From contig JAIPMN010009888.1 in the NCBI GenBank assembly GCA_020650975.1, positions 1-32,993 on the forward strand: a DNA stretch of 32,993 nucleotides. The letters run 5' to 3'. Shown here in pieces: positions 8,931 to 18,492 of this stretch (positions are counted from its first letter, which is position 1; every line of letters begins with the position of its first letter). The DNA is from Apostichopus californicus (taxonomy: Eukaryota; Echinodermata; Holothuroidea; Aspidochirotida; Stichopodidae). The notes beneath the pieces were generated by a model, which did not search any database, had not been told where the DNA came from, and was given only the letters and a program-made list of their open reading frames with translations. The translations under genes and the position numbers were made by a program.

Positions 8931-9335
8931 TGCACTAAAGAGACCTGCGGTTTTCCCGCTTACCCGCGCTGACTGACCCCTGCGCTGCCCTAGTTCAGAG
9001 GATTGCCCGACGGCAAGGCTGCCCGACACCGGTGAATCACCTGAGGCCTGTGCTGCTCGAGACAAGTGGATTGCCCAATTAACCCGGCTTAGTGCATCGC
9101 CCGACCCTAGCGCTGCCCGATATGTGAGACCGCCTCTTCTTGGGTGGTGCCTGACCCCAGTACGTTATACTAGACAAACGTAAATTTTACCTATACGATG
9201 TTGAAATAGAACGAGAAGGTGTCTGTTTCTGATTTGGAGTTAATATGTACCCGTCCCCCTCTTTCGTTCCCATCCCCCTTCCCTTCGGTTGGTTTCGAGA
9301 CAGGTTTCCCATTACTAGACGTTGGCGGTGTTACA
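8931..9335 (+). repeat. Right LTR-like repeat
   Basis: Second copy of 7161-7648, shorter through fewer minisatellite units. It ends gttaca at 9335. On the minus strand both copies encode a short related peptide (PTSS followed by KPTEGK), which reflects shared repeat sequence and not a gene. A strong polypurine tract upstream of this copy is not visible. Confidence 0.7.
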
Positions 9336-10980
9336 TTATTAACTTGCCTCGTTGTGTGTCTGACAATAATCGTTACCACTATGTATTCAGCTTTCACAGG
9401 TATTCCTTCAATTACTTGAAGTACGTTTCACCATTGTAAATGAACATTTATAGATTTCTTGACTTTAACCTTAAATCTCTCCGCGCCAGTAGTCGCATAA
9501 GGCCAGATTTCTTAAATTTCCCTACATTTTTCACTTCGACTGTCTCTGTTTTGACCGTAATAGGTATCACGTTTGATGTATCCATCTGATCTAAGGATTT
9601 ACATTATGCAGATTACTTGGTTATAGTGTTCACAAACGTGATAGTACGGCTGGCCCGTATCACTTCAGCACTCACCAGCTCCATAATGACCTTACATCGA
9701 GTTGTCTTCTGTCTTTCGTGCCTTATATTTTATAGCTTTTTTTTTAAACGAACCTTTAACACAGTGGTAGTGTCATCTTTGAAAGGTGAGCATATGTTAC
9801 AGGCAAAACAGAGGTACAACATACATTCCGGTTGTCGTTTCTTGGAGGGTCTCTAAGTACGCTACACGTGTTGATGATTCTCCCAAAGCCAACAAATGAC
9901 CATATAAAGAAGCGACTCTCGTTTCGGAAGTTTAACATATGACATTCCAAGACTGTGAGTTGTTTCCGATAGCCTACTCGGATAATCTTCAAGAAGAGAT
10001 AATGAGTAGAAGCGATCATGAATGTCAAAATGAGCTGAGGTAAATCAGTTATGGGGGTCAGTTAGAGATATTTTGTCTTGGGGTTAGAAAGACTTGGCTT
10101 GTTATATTTGTTGTATATGTCCTTAAGCCTCAGAAAGGTTGTAAAGCTGTATGTATCTGTATTTGAATAAATCCTGGTCTGTCCTAATTTTTCTAATTCC
10201 TCCCTCCGTTATTGTCTGAGTGTGCCTCATATATTCCTTTCGGAGATTCGAAACGTAACGGAACATTTGTATATGTCAATTACAATTAATAGCTCGTATT
10301 GCTTCTCTTAGTTGCAAAACCACTAATCACCTATTCTAAAACTTAACCTAACACAATCCTTTGATAAAATAGACGACCCCTAAAGAGTTTCATTACAGTT
10401 GTTATTATTATAACACATTGGCTATTGAAAGTAGATTTTCCAAACTAATAAGGATATAACGTGACTTGTGGTTAAAGGTTACTTTAAGTCAACTTACAGC
10501 TCAGCGTTACATCTACCATCTGAATTGCGGTGCTCTTAGTGCCACTGATTTTGAACTCCCCGGAATGCCGTATGTTGTATAAAGCCACCAGAAGATCCCT
10601 GCAAACTGTAAAGACATGTCGAGAATTGGTGTACTGAATATAATAACTTTTGGTTCCTGACATCAATCGAATTTATGATTACTTTGAATAAAATGAAAAT
10701 AATACTGCATCCAAAGATTCATTTCATATAAATCAATGAAAAACAATATTGAGATTCTGCAAACGTATGAGAAAGATTATTCATCGTATAGTAAATTCTC
10801 ATTTTATTTTAAGGAGATGGTCAGACGATGTGCGACATTAATTGTTATTTCTTGAACTGTTTACTAAGGTACAATCAAACTTGACAAGCTTTAACAAGTA
10901 ATCATATTTCCACTCTCTAAAGATATTATTCTTTGATATTACATAATACACAAGGTGACCTTACACAGCACTGGACCATT
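9336..10980. other. Non-coding AT-rich stretch
   Basis: No gene, splice-site pair or element end is recognised. Open frames at 9617-9856 (plus), 9756-10028 (minus) and 10484-10666 (minus) have no family resemblance and no coding-like composition. Confidence 0.5.
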
Positions 10981-12874
10981 AGATAGAAACTTTATTGTCC
11001 ATTTCAGAAAACAGAAAACGGAAATTATTTCCCGTCGACAGTAAACATAAAACAGTAGTGAATACAAACAAAACCATACAATAAACAAACTATTTGTGAA
11101 CAACTACGAGAATAAAACTAAATAAGCAGAACCAGAACAGTAACAGAGGCAGCACAGAGGGCTGCAAGTGACAGATCACACACTGTGGCCAAATCGCTTT
11201 GCACGCGAGTTAAACAAGTGTATTGCCTCAGGTAAGAAAGAATTACGGAACCTGGACGTTTTAGTATGGGGCACCTGTAATCGTATCCCGGATCTGTTGA
11301 ACATGATATGACAAGGGTGTGTGTGATCTTCTTTTATATTATTTAGTTTCTTCATCAGACTCTCTTCATATATGGATGAGAGTGACGGAAGGCTTGAATC
11401 AATGCAGCGTTCAGCTAACTTCCGAACACGTTCCAGCTCTGCCCTGTACTTTTTCGGCATACTGCCAAAGAAACATATAATACTAGACGTTATGACACTT
11501 TGGATGATTGACTGGTAGAATAATTTCATGATGGTATAATTTACTCTGCATTGTTTTAATTTTCTAAGGAAATAAAGTCGTTGGCAGGCTTTACCCTTAA
11601 CAGCTTTTGTGTGAACATTCCAATTAAGTTTATTATCAATATACGTTCCCAGGTACTTGTAGCTTTCTACCCTCTCAACTACTTTGCCATCAACTATGAC
11701 ATGATCATGGACAATATTGCCTTTCCTAAAATCAAACAATAGTTCCTTAGTTTTATTTATATTTAACATCAGACTGTTACTTGTACACCAACCAACAAAC
11801 TTCTGTACTTCACTAACAAAGGCAGAGCTGTCATTATTATAAAGAAGACCAGTCAGCACGGTATCATCAGCATATTTGATAATATTGCATTGGTCACTCG
11901 ATATTTTACAATCATTTGTGTACAAGCAGAACAGCACTGGTGAGAGCACACATCCTTGGGGGGCACCCGCATTAATGACACACTGGTCAGATCTGAAATC
12001 ACCCATTCTAACCATCTGAGGTCTACAACGCATATAATTGAGGACCCAGAGTACGATGTTATATTTTACTTGCATGTCTAACAGTTTTTGTACTAATATA
12101 TTGGGCTTAATAGTGTTAAATGTACTCGAGAAGTCAATGAAGATTGACCTCACAGACGTTTTGGGTTGGTCTAAGTGCTTCAAGACCCCATGCAGGTAAA
12201 CAAGTATTGCGTCATCTACACCTCTTTTGCTTTGGTAGGCAAACTGATTTTCATCTATAACAACACCTTTTTCAGCTAGAAGAAGTTTTAGTACCACCCT
12301 TTCCAGACATTTCATGATATTTGACGTGAGTGATATCGGACGGTAGTCATTTAAACATGAGACCACTTTTGTTTTAGGAACCGGGGTTATGATTGACGTT
12401 TTCCATATCTCGGGAATAACGCCCTCATCAAGTGTTCTTTGGAAGATCGGAGTGAACACTGGCGCTAGCTGAGAGCTACATGTTTTTATTAACATATTTT
12501 GGACCCCATCTGGGCCTGTGGCTTTATTGATGTTAACATTAGAAAAATATTTCCTAACATCAGTTTCATTTACAATAACTCTGTCACTACCAGTGTTAGC
12601 ACAATTAAGACTATTCCTCAATTTTTTATCAATTCCTGCATTAACCAATTTATCGCTACTCACATCAAACCTACAATAAAAATCATTCAAGTCATTAACC
12701 AGTTTTTGTCCATTTCTAATCGGTCCACTTTTATGTTTCCCTTTATAACCAGTTATACTTTGCATCACTTGCCAGGCTGCTTTCGAATTACTCCCCTCAA
12801 ATTTATCTTCCAATTTCTTTCCGTACTCTTTTTTACATCTCTTAACTTCCTTTTTTATCTCCAGCTGTTTTGCC
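10981..12874 (-). mobile_element. 5'-truncated CR1/L2-type LINE
   Basis: Non-LTR retrotransposon fragment with an open reverse transcriptase frame, a 3' untranslated region of about 195 bp and a tail ending GACAATAAAGTTTCTATCT on the minus strand, where the AATAAA lies at 10991-10996. The 5' end falls at about 12874, inside the region just before the reverse transcriptase; the endonuclease is missing. Truncation of this kind is the usual result of incomplete reverse transcription. No target-site duplication is apparent at the two ends. Confidence 0.85.
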
Positions 12875-12924
12875 TTATTTACCGTTAGACATCGAGTGCC
12901 ATACATGTGCATTAGAACATTCAA
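11176..12924 (-). CDS. LINE reverse transcriptase (ORF2 C-terminal part)
   Basis: Makes DNA from element RNA at a nicked target. The frame has 582 codons without interruption. Seen in order: a basic, helical lead-in (residues 17-60), GPIRNG at 67-72, the finger block IITPVPKTK (178-186) and NDYRPISLTSNIMK (192-205), motif A FIDFSSTFNTI (262-272) with its Asp, motif B APQGCVLSPVLF (321-332), motif C YADD (351-354) with both catalytic Asp, then thumb and the C-terminal RFRNSFLPEAIHLFN. This layout fits the CR1/L2 group. The N-terminal endonuclease is absent. The first 16 residues, including the ATG at 12922-12924, are not LINE sequence: they come from the 106-bp repeat copy beginning at 12875, so the true element sequence starts at about residue 17. 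Expression is unlikely, but the preserved frame suggests a fairly recent insertion. Confidence 0.88.
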   Translation of the reverse strand: MNVLMHMYGTRCLTVNKAKQLEIKKEVKRCKKEYGKKLEDKFEGSNSKAAWQVMQSITGYKGKHKSGPIRNGQKLVNDLNDFYCRFDVSSDKLVNAGIDKKLRNSLNCANTGSDRVIVNETDVRKYFSNVNINKATGPDGVQNMLIKTCSSQLAPVFTPIFQRTLDEGVIPEIWKTSIITPVPKTKVVSCLNDYRPISLTSNIMKCLERVVLKLLLAEKGVVIDENQFAYQSKRGVDDAILVYLHGVLKHLDQPKTSVRSIFIDFSSTFNTIKPNILVQKLLDMQVKYNIVLWVLNYMRCRPQMVRMGDFRSDQCVINAGAPQGCVLSPVLFCLYTNDCKISSDQCNIIKYADDTVLTGLLYNNDSSAFVSEVQKFVGWCTSNSLMLNINKTKELLFDFRKGNIVHDHVIVDGKVVERVESYKYLGTYIDNKLNWNVHTKAVKGKACQRLYFLRKLKQCRVNYTIMKLFYQSIIQSVITSSIICFFGSMPKKYRAELERVRKLAERCIDSSLPSLSSIYEESLMKKLNNIKEDHTHPCHIMFNRSGIRLQVPHTKTSRFRNSFLPEAIHLFNSRAKRFGHSV

Positions 12925-12980
12925 AAGTGCCAGTGTTCAACTTAAATTTCTATGCATTTTTATTCCTTCCATTCATTCTT
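12875..12980. repeat. 106-bp direct repeat, copy 1
   Basis: Matches 13347-13452 over 106 bases with one mismatch (atcgagtg here, atcaagtg there). The left edge of the match coincides with the LINE 5' junction. Confidence 0.92.
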
Positions 12981-13346
12981 TTTATTTTTATTTTCCCTGA
13001 CAGTATTATTCTTTCAGATGAGAGCTATAACTATATAGTTTGTAATTTCACTTCTTTTCCATTAATCCTTTTTAAAGAAACCTTGATTTCACTTTGAGGT
13101 GCATACAAGAAATATTCACATTAAGTGTGTGCATTCCTACATGAATGTTCTGTATGGATCAGCTGTCATTTTATTCTCATATCATTATCAATATTTTCAG
13201 TATTTCATTCACTGCCGTACACGTGTGTGGTTGCTGTGGTGGTTTTAAGCCAAGGACTCACTGTAGGACAAATTCCTTTCCAACTTGCCATTAAAAACAC
13301 AAATCAGTATAAAACATATTTTCCATGTTACATATTTTATTTAACT
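12981..13346. other. Spacer between the 106-bp repeats
   Basis: 366 bp of T-rich sequence without a recognised gene. The small plus-strand frames at 12870-13097 and 13125-13466 have no family resemblance. Confidence 0.5.
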
Positions 13347-13452
13347 TTATTTACCGTTAGACATCAAGTGCCATACATGTGCATTAGAACATTCAAAAGT
13401 GCCAGTGTTCAACTTAAATTTCTATGCATTTTTATTCCTTCCATTCATTCTT
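13347..13452. repeat. 106-bp direct repeat, copy 2
   Basis: Second copy, lacking an attached LINE; on its left it is preceded by ttatttaac. A weaker partial echo (ttcaccattagccatc, then cttaaatttctat) follows at about 13488-13530. Confidence 0.92.
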
Positions 13453-13648
13453 TCATAAGTGTGTAAACTAATTTTTATAAACAACATTGTTCACCATTAG
13501 CCATCTCAAGCTTGTGCCTTAAATTTCTATATGTTTTGTTTTTCCCATAAACTCTGCGAAAGTATGTTCAGGTGTCACATGTTACAAACTGAGTCTATTA
13601 GTAAGTAGTCAATAAATGCGATGTTAAAATTATTTCTGTCACCACTGT

Positions 13649-13654
13649 TTTATT
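13649..13654 (-). terminator. Possible polyadenylation signal of the SAP-SWIM-YqaJ gene
   Basis: AATAAA on the minus strand, 95 bases past the stop codon at 13749-13751. Spacing and strand fit, but the surrounding DNA is AT-rich and chance occurrence is possible. Confidence 0.35.
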
Positions 13655-13748
13655 TCCATGAGACTGCCAACTAAAAGTCTTAATTATTAAATGGTGAATG
13701 GGTCAGTATTTAACTCACTTAACTTTGCTGTGTGACGTGCAACTTCCG

Positions 13749-14752
13749 CTAAACTGGCTCACTGTTCCTGCCAACAAGTGTGTGTACATAAACTGAATAA
13801 AAAAAATACTTTGTGGACATTAAAATCTCCTGCCAGATCTGATCATCAAAAACTATCCTCTCTCTAACATATCCATGACTTGAGAATACAAAAAAATCAC
13901 ACCAATTCTTCTTAGTTACACCAAGCTGCATTTGAACTTGATAGTAATAGCCATGTGAGCCTTTGAGTCTTATGTTACCAGTGTTGTCCTCCATCAAGTA
14001 TGGAAGACACTCAGCTGATGGAACTGTGTGGGCTGAAGAGAGAGGACACTTAATCTCAAGAAGACCGGTTCCACAACACTCACAGGTCACAATACCATCT
14101 GGAGTGGCTGCCAAGTAAATATGCTTTGGGTATACAAAAAGGCCACACTCAGTGACTGTTGTTGATGGGTGATGGTGAGTACGCATGACTTTAACATACT
14201 GGTTTCTGGCCTGCCCTTCCATCTCTCTGCCATATTTCAGTGCGGGTAGATCAGGATTCAGTGGAGATGTACCTGAAATTAGTTTCACCAACCTGGAAGT
14301 GTCTACTTCAGTCTCGGACGCCCTAATAGTCCTCACACGAGTGATAACTGAATGTACCTTGGATGCAGTTATCCTGTCCTTCCTCTGAGCTATCCAGGTT
14401 GGGTTGTTGGCCTGGCCCCTGGTTTCAGTCTCGATGTGGATTACATCATCACTGCTCAGAGTTGGGAGGTTCTGTAGTAAAGCTTCGGCAGATTCATAAT
14501 TGGATGCAAGTCTGGCTAAGCTTGATGGAATATGTGGCGTAGATGAGACTTCCAATGACCCAGAAACATTGAAGTCGCTTTCAGGAGGATATTCAGGAAC
14601 CTGCCTACCTTCATTTGCATACTGCAAGAAGCAGGCTTCTGGACAAGTGGGCATCAGTACATTTGTTAATGTATCCAAATCTGACAGCTTGTTCCGTTTG
14701 TGAGTGGGGTTGAAGAGCTGTCGCTCCACAGGGTTGATAGGTGACTGTATAC
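13749..14752 (-). CDS. Exon 3: YqaJ-like nuclease domain
   Basis: This exon alone is open for its whole length and ends at TAG 13749-13751. It begins after a strong pyrimidine tract and AG acceptor (14753-14754) and supplies GT to complete a Gly codon with the G that ends exon 2. Visible nuclease motifs: DRITASKVHSV (the Arg-Ile-Thr-Ala-Ser helix start), LKYGREMEGQARNQY with a conserved Glu, ATPDGIV with the catalytic Asp codon at 14097-14099, LEIKCP with Glu at 14055-14057 and Lys at 14049-14051, and YYYQVQMQLG with the Gln series. All expected catalytic residues are present. Upstream coding sequence to the left of the acceptor (up to 14843) is intronic and should not be included. Confidence 0.85.
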
Positions 14753-15129
14753 CTAAGGTGTAAAGAAAACAAAAAAAATCAGAACTTTGCCATTCACACA
14801 TATCATGACACCACCCCCTCCCCCCCCCCCCCCACACACACACACATAAGAAAATGGGAGAGAAAATTGATCAAGATGAGTTTAGACATCTCCATACACA
14901 ATTATTTGTGCCTGTGGGGTAGAAGTTAACAAATTATGCATACAGTACAGGGGTGGTGTCAAAGAGGGGAATGCACCTGACACCACACAGGTAAGTATAT
15001 ATTTCAACCATACTTTTAAGTGTATTTCTGCCCAAGCAATTTCACTCTTGGGGTTCCAATTTTCTCTTATTCAAATTTGGTGATCACTATTGAATCCCTG
15101 AGATATTTGGGTAAGTAATATGAACTAAC
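14753..15129 (-). other. Intron 2 of the SAP-SWIM-YqaJ gene
   Basis: Donor GTTAGT at 15124-15129, acceptor AG at 14753-14754 behind a T-rich tract. It contains a C14 run with CA dinucleotides (14820-14846) and a hairpin with 9-bp arms, gtggtgtca 14953-14961 and tgacaccac 14978-14986. Confidence 0.75.
14820..14846. repeat. C14 tract joined to a CA microsatellite
   Basis: Fourteen C (14820-14833) run straight into seven CA units (14833-14846), inside intron 2 of the nuclease gene. Confidence 0.9.
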
Positions 15130-15317
15130 CATGCTTTGAGAAATGAGGTTTACTCCAAGCCATGTCCTGTATTTTCTTTGGTTCAACCTGTTCCTTCGCG
15201 CCATACCGGTTCCATGAGCACTGTTCTTATGTGACTGACTGCTGGGTGATTCCAGTCCTCCAGGCCAGGTCCACCTTGAAGAGCATAGCTCCAATATGGT
15301 TGCAGGAAGATCCAAGC
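15130..15317 (-). pseudogene. Exon 2: second half of the SWIM finger, with a stop
   Basis: Read from the acceptor at 15318-15319 in the phase set by exon 1, the exon opens LGSSCNHIGAMLFKVD. The Cys codon at 15302-15304 and His codon at 15296-15298 are the C-x-H half of the SWIM finger. The frame then meets TAA at 15227-15229 and continues without further stops as EQCSWNRYGAKEQVEPKK to the donor. Good coding sequence on both sides of the stop argues for a recent nonsense change. The open frame 15067-15315 in another phase is a shadow. Confidence 0.78.
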
Positions 15318-15688
15318 CTATGATAATGATAGGTCAATATAGTGAATTTTCTAATACATTAGCTGCATAGCATGTGTGGCAACAAAACAATATCGAAACA
15401 AATGGAAGTAGAATCAGTTAGTAATTGGCAAGTGTACTTGTACTATGTATGTTGATAGTGAAGTCTATGTAGGCCTACAGCTTCAAATTCTCCTTGAATT
15501 TCAGCAGTTCTGTCCAGTAATTTGTTTCATTTGCTTGTCATTTGATAGGCTAGGGTATTATTTGCCCTGTTTATTGGCAAAATATAGATACTTCATGAGC
15601 GTATGTACTGTTGTACATGCCATGAGTCCATGACCTAAATAACCTGATGTTATTTTGTTAAAATACTAGGCCTACTCCTGTAACTTAC
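15318..15688 (-). other. Intron 1 of the SAP-SWIM-YqaJ gene
   Basis: Donor GTAAGT at 15683-15688, acceptor AG at 15318-15319. It separates the two metal-binding halves of the SWIM finger. It contains two TAGGCCTA palindromes (15470-15477 and 15667-15674). The plus-strand frame 15445-15633 inside it is not supported as a gene. Confidence 0.75.
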
Positions 15689-16259
15689 CCAGCAAAACAG
15701 GTGCAATATCCACGAATGACTCTCCCTGTCAATTTCTCAAGACATATCCAAGCTTGCCATGGAATGTTATTGATACGTTGAGAAGGCCTACACTCAGCTT
15801 TCAGCAAACAGAACTTGCTTTTCTCATTTATTACATGGTAAAACATTTCACCAAGCCAACCAGATTCCAGGTAGCTATATGCCTCTTCCCTTCTTTATAA
15901 TCAGACATCAGTCTTTGACATAGTTCAACACTGTCTATGTTACTTAGATATTGTGCAATATCGAAGTACATGCATGGTGGCCATTTTCGTACAGAATCTT
16001 CTCCTTCCCATCCGTTTTCAAGATTTTTGAATGGGTCAGGCAGCACTTCGTTCTCTACGTTCAAAATCGCACTGTAATCTGTTGCTTTTTCTTCTCGCAC
16101 ATCCGCTACCTGCGGTATGTTCATGTGCACAGCGGCGTACGCTAAAGCCACGAGTTCATCCTTTCTTCCGCTCACTTTGAGGTTTCGTTTTTTCAGAAAC
16201 TGCTTCAGTCTCTCGACTTTCCACATTTTAAATTCGTCTATAGTTGTTGGGCTCTCCAT
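15689..16259 (-). pseudogene. Exon 1: SAP domain and first half of the SWIM finger
   Basis: The start ATG is at 16257-16259. Residues about 11-45 (WKVERLKQFLKKRNLKVSGR, then KDELVALAYAA) form a SAP helix-extended loop-helix. The frame runs through KWPPCMYFDIAQYL and LMSDYKEGK to about 15885, then turns into a short unrelated tail ending at 15831. Reading one base over from 15885 restores a good protein (EAYSYLESGWLGEMFYHVIN, later PWQAWICLEK) that ends with YCTCFAG just before the donor. Its Cys codons at 15703-15705 and 15697-15699 are the C-x-C half of the SWIM finger. The break sits in the short purine run gggaagagg. Confidence 0.82.
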
Positions 16260-17449
16260 ACAAATACTTGTATCTTGAAATTTCAGTAGAAAACCACCAA
16301 TGATAGAGAAAATTTTGCTGTTAATGTCAATCGTTGAGCGTCAGTTGTGTGTATTGTTTAGTTTACGTACTCAGTATAAGCAACTGGACTACCCCAGTGA
16401 CCTTTGACCTGTACTACACCGCAGTAACTCTGAACTGGCTTATTCACTTTAAAAGACATTACTTTACAATAAATGTCAATAGACACGTACATGTACAGTG
16501 TGTATTAGAATTTGCATAATTCTCAAGAAAGGCAGAAAGTCAATAAAATGATATTTGTTCCAAAGTAAAAAGTATAATCTTTAGGTACGTAGATTGTAAA
16601 CCATTTTCTTGTCCGTCCAGTGCATGTCCAGAAGAGTCAGTTGAACAACATTATTTTAAGGTTGGTTAAAAATGAGTTCCTGTGCAAAATGGTTCTCAAA
16701 AGGCATATTGGGTCATTCCGTGTCAAATCACGGATAGCTATTGTTAATTTCTATCCAAAAATAACCACCTTCATTGCATGATCAGAGCACCGGGAATCCG
16801 CATATTCTGACTAATATTATCCCACTTCGAAATTCCGCAATTTGTATAATGTATTAGTGTGTTTAGTTTGTAAATTTCACTAATATATATCATATTATCT
16901 ATGTGTATATTATAGGCCCTGAAAAAATTAATCTTACCCATCGCTAGGGTCGGTGGATATCTAACCAAAATATGGTTCAGGGTTTGGTCAATCTGCATTT
17001 ACATTGACAATATCCCATATGCGTGTGATGGTGAAAAATGACTTCAATTCAGTTTGCCTCAGGTATTGGTTAAGGGATCTAATCAGTACACTGGGTAAAA
17101 CTTTTTTTACTCTATTTTTATTTAAAATTGGGTAATTATCATCTGCAAAAAGGACTAGAATTATGTCGCGTTTTACGAGATTAAAACGTGCTCGTGCCTA
17201 AATGCACCAGCATCGATAAAAAAGATGAATACATTTTGTGCGGGTTATTTGTGTCGAAGGTAAATTACAATGTATGGAGACGAAAACCAGCAGCAGAGGT
17301 TATATTGAGAGATTCGAGGTTTTCATCAACCTTTGCTATAACAGTCCTTCGGTTAAAAGAAGATACACTATAACAGATTACAACACACTGAGAACACCAC
17401 AATATTTTTGCCGGATGTTTTAAAAGAAAACGTGGTTCCACTATACACG
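16260..17449. other. Upstream region of the nuclease gene and AT-rich DNA
   Basis: No gene is recognised. A promoter for the minus-strand nuclease gene should start here, but no clear TATA or initiator stands out. Open frames at 16334-16519, 16771-16998 and 17188-17423 lack any family resemblance. Confidence 0.45.
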
Positions 17450-18492
17450 AGCTGCTATATAGGATCGACTATACAGCATCCACAATAACAAATTCACTAT
17501 GCCCGATCCGTGATGAAGATCTATTATAAACGATCCGCTTTACATGATACACTATGCTCAAGAATCCTGATCCATTTACAAGATCGACTTTATATGATCC
17601 AATATGCTGGTTGCAATATTAACGAACGACTGTGCTGAAACCACTTTACATGATCGATATTCTGGATCCACCACGCAATATCTACTATGTACGATCCTCT
17701 ATGTTGAAAGATGAAAGATTAAAGATACACTATAAAGGGTCATTTATGTATTACTCACTATACCCGATCCAATATGCTGGATCTACTATGCACATTCCCC
17801 TATATGCAATCCATTATAAACGATCCACTTTACACGATTCACTATACTGGATCCACTTTACATGAGCCACTATACATTATCTAATATACAGGATCCAATA
17901 TGCAGGATCCACTATGCAAGATCCAGTATACACGATCCTCTTTACATTAATCATTTTACATGATGCACTATACAGGATCCACTATGCAGGATCAACTTTG
18001 TAAGATCCAGTTGACACGATCTTCTTTACATTAATCATTATACATGATGCAATATACAGGATCCAATATCTACCATACACTATACATGATGCAATATACA
18101 GGATCCAATATGCAGGATCAACTATTTATTATCCACTATACGTGATCAGTATGGTGGATCCACAATGCGTGATCTGATATGCGTACTCCACTATATATGA
18201 TCTTTATACTGGATCTTCTACACATGAAACACTGTAAACGACACTATATATATTCCACTATTCACCATTAATTGTGCAGGATCCGATATGCATGATCAAA
18301 TATATATGATCCGTTATACAAAAGCTAATATACAGAATAAACTATACGCGATCCAACATACGTGGCTTACTATACGCGATTTAATATACATGGTCCACCA
18401 TGTATGATACAATATACGCGATCCACTTTACATAATCCACTATACAGAATCCACTATACAGGATCCACTATACACGATCCATTATGTAGAAT
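17450..18492. repeat. Degenerate 14-bp satellite, about 1 kb
   Basis: The unit is close to gatccactatacag, with many variants (ggatccaatatgca, agatccagtatacac, cgatccactttacat). GGATCC occurs about ten times. Unit length wobbles by one or two bases. Reading frames at 17632-17865 and 18362-18571 show a 14-residue period and are products of the repeat, not genes. Confidence 0.88.

Larger units (their letters stand above)
7161..9335 (+). mobile_element. Gag-only LTR retrotransposon remnant
   Basis: Two related direct repeats (7161-7648 and 8931-9335) flank a decayed gag reading with a terminal CCHC-type zinc knuckle. The left repeat ends in CA and is followed by a primer-binding-like sequence starting TGG at 7650; the right repeat ends at the same gttaca. 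Only about 50 bp separate the zinc knuckle from the right repeat, so protease, reverse transcriptase, RNase H and integrase are all absent. This fits either a non-autonomous gag-only element or an internally deleted copy. The 5' edges of the repeats and any target duplication are not clear. Confidence 0.65.
13749..16259 (-). pseudogene. SAP-SWIM-YqaJ nuclease-like gene, three exons, two lesions
   Basis: Splicing exons 15689-16259, 15130-15317 and 13749-14752 gives a 1,763-base reading whose domains run SAP (residues about 10-45), SWIM zinc finger (about 180-200) and YqaJ-type PD-(D/E)XK nuclease (about 350-560). Both introns start with GT and end with AG on the minus strand and join in phase (2, then 1). 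SAP domains bind AT-rich DNA, SWIM fingers bind DNA or protein, and YqaJ is related to lambda-type exonucleases, so a DNA-processing role is inferred; no pathway is known to me. Two lesions break the frame: an indel at about 15885-15890 in exon 1 and a TAA at 15227-15229 in exon 2. Correcting the indel by plus one or minus two bases makes the length divisible by three, about 587 residues plus stop. Genes of this architecture occur in many copies in marine invertebrates, so this may be a dead paralogue or, less likely, an assembly-error version of a live one. Confidence 0.8.

Noticed and set aside
12499-12888. Plus-strand 129-codon frame
   Set aside because: It is antisense to the intact LINE reverse transcriptase frame and has no family resemblance.
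10981-13452. The 106-bp repeats as the LINE target-site duplication
   Set aside because: Both copies lie on the same side of the LINE, and the low-coordinate flank at about 10970 does not match them.
14185-14703. Plus-strand frames opposite the YqaJ exon
   Set aside because: They are shadows of the nuclease coding sequence on the other strand.
15067-15315. 82-codon minus-strand frame
   Set aside because: It is in the wrong phase; the phase set by exon 1 gives the SWIM Cys and His instead.
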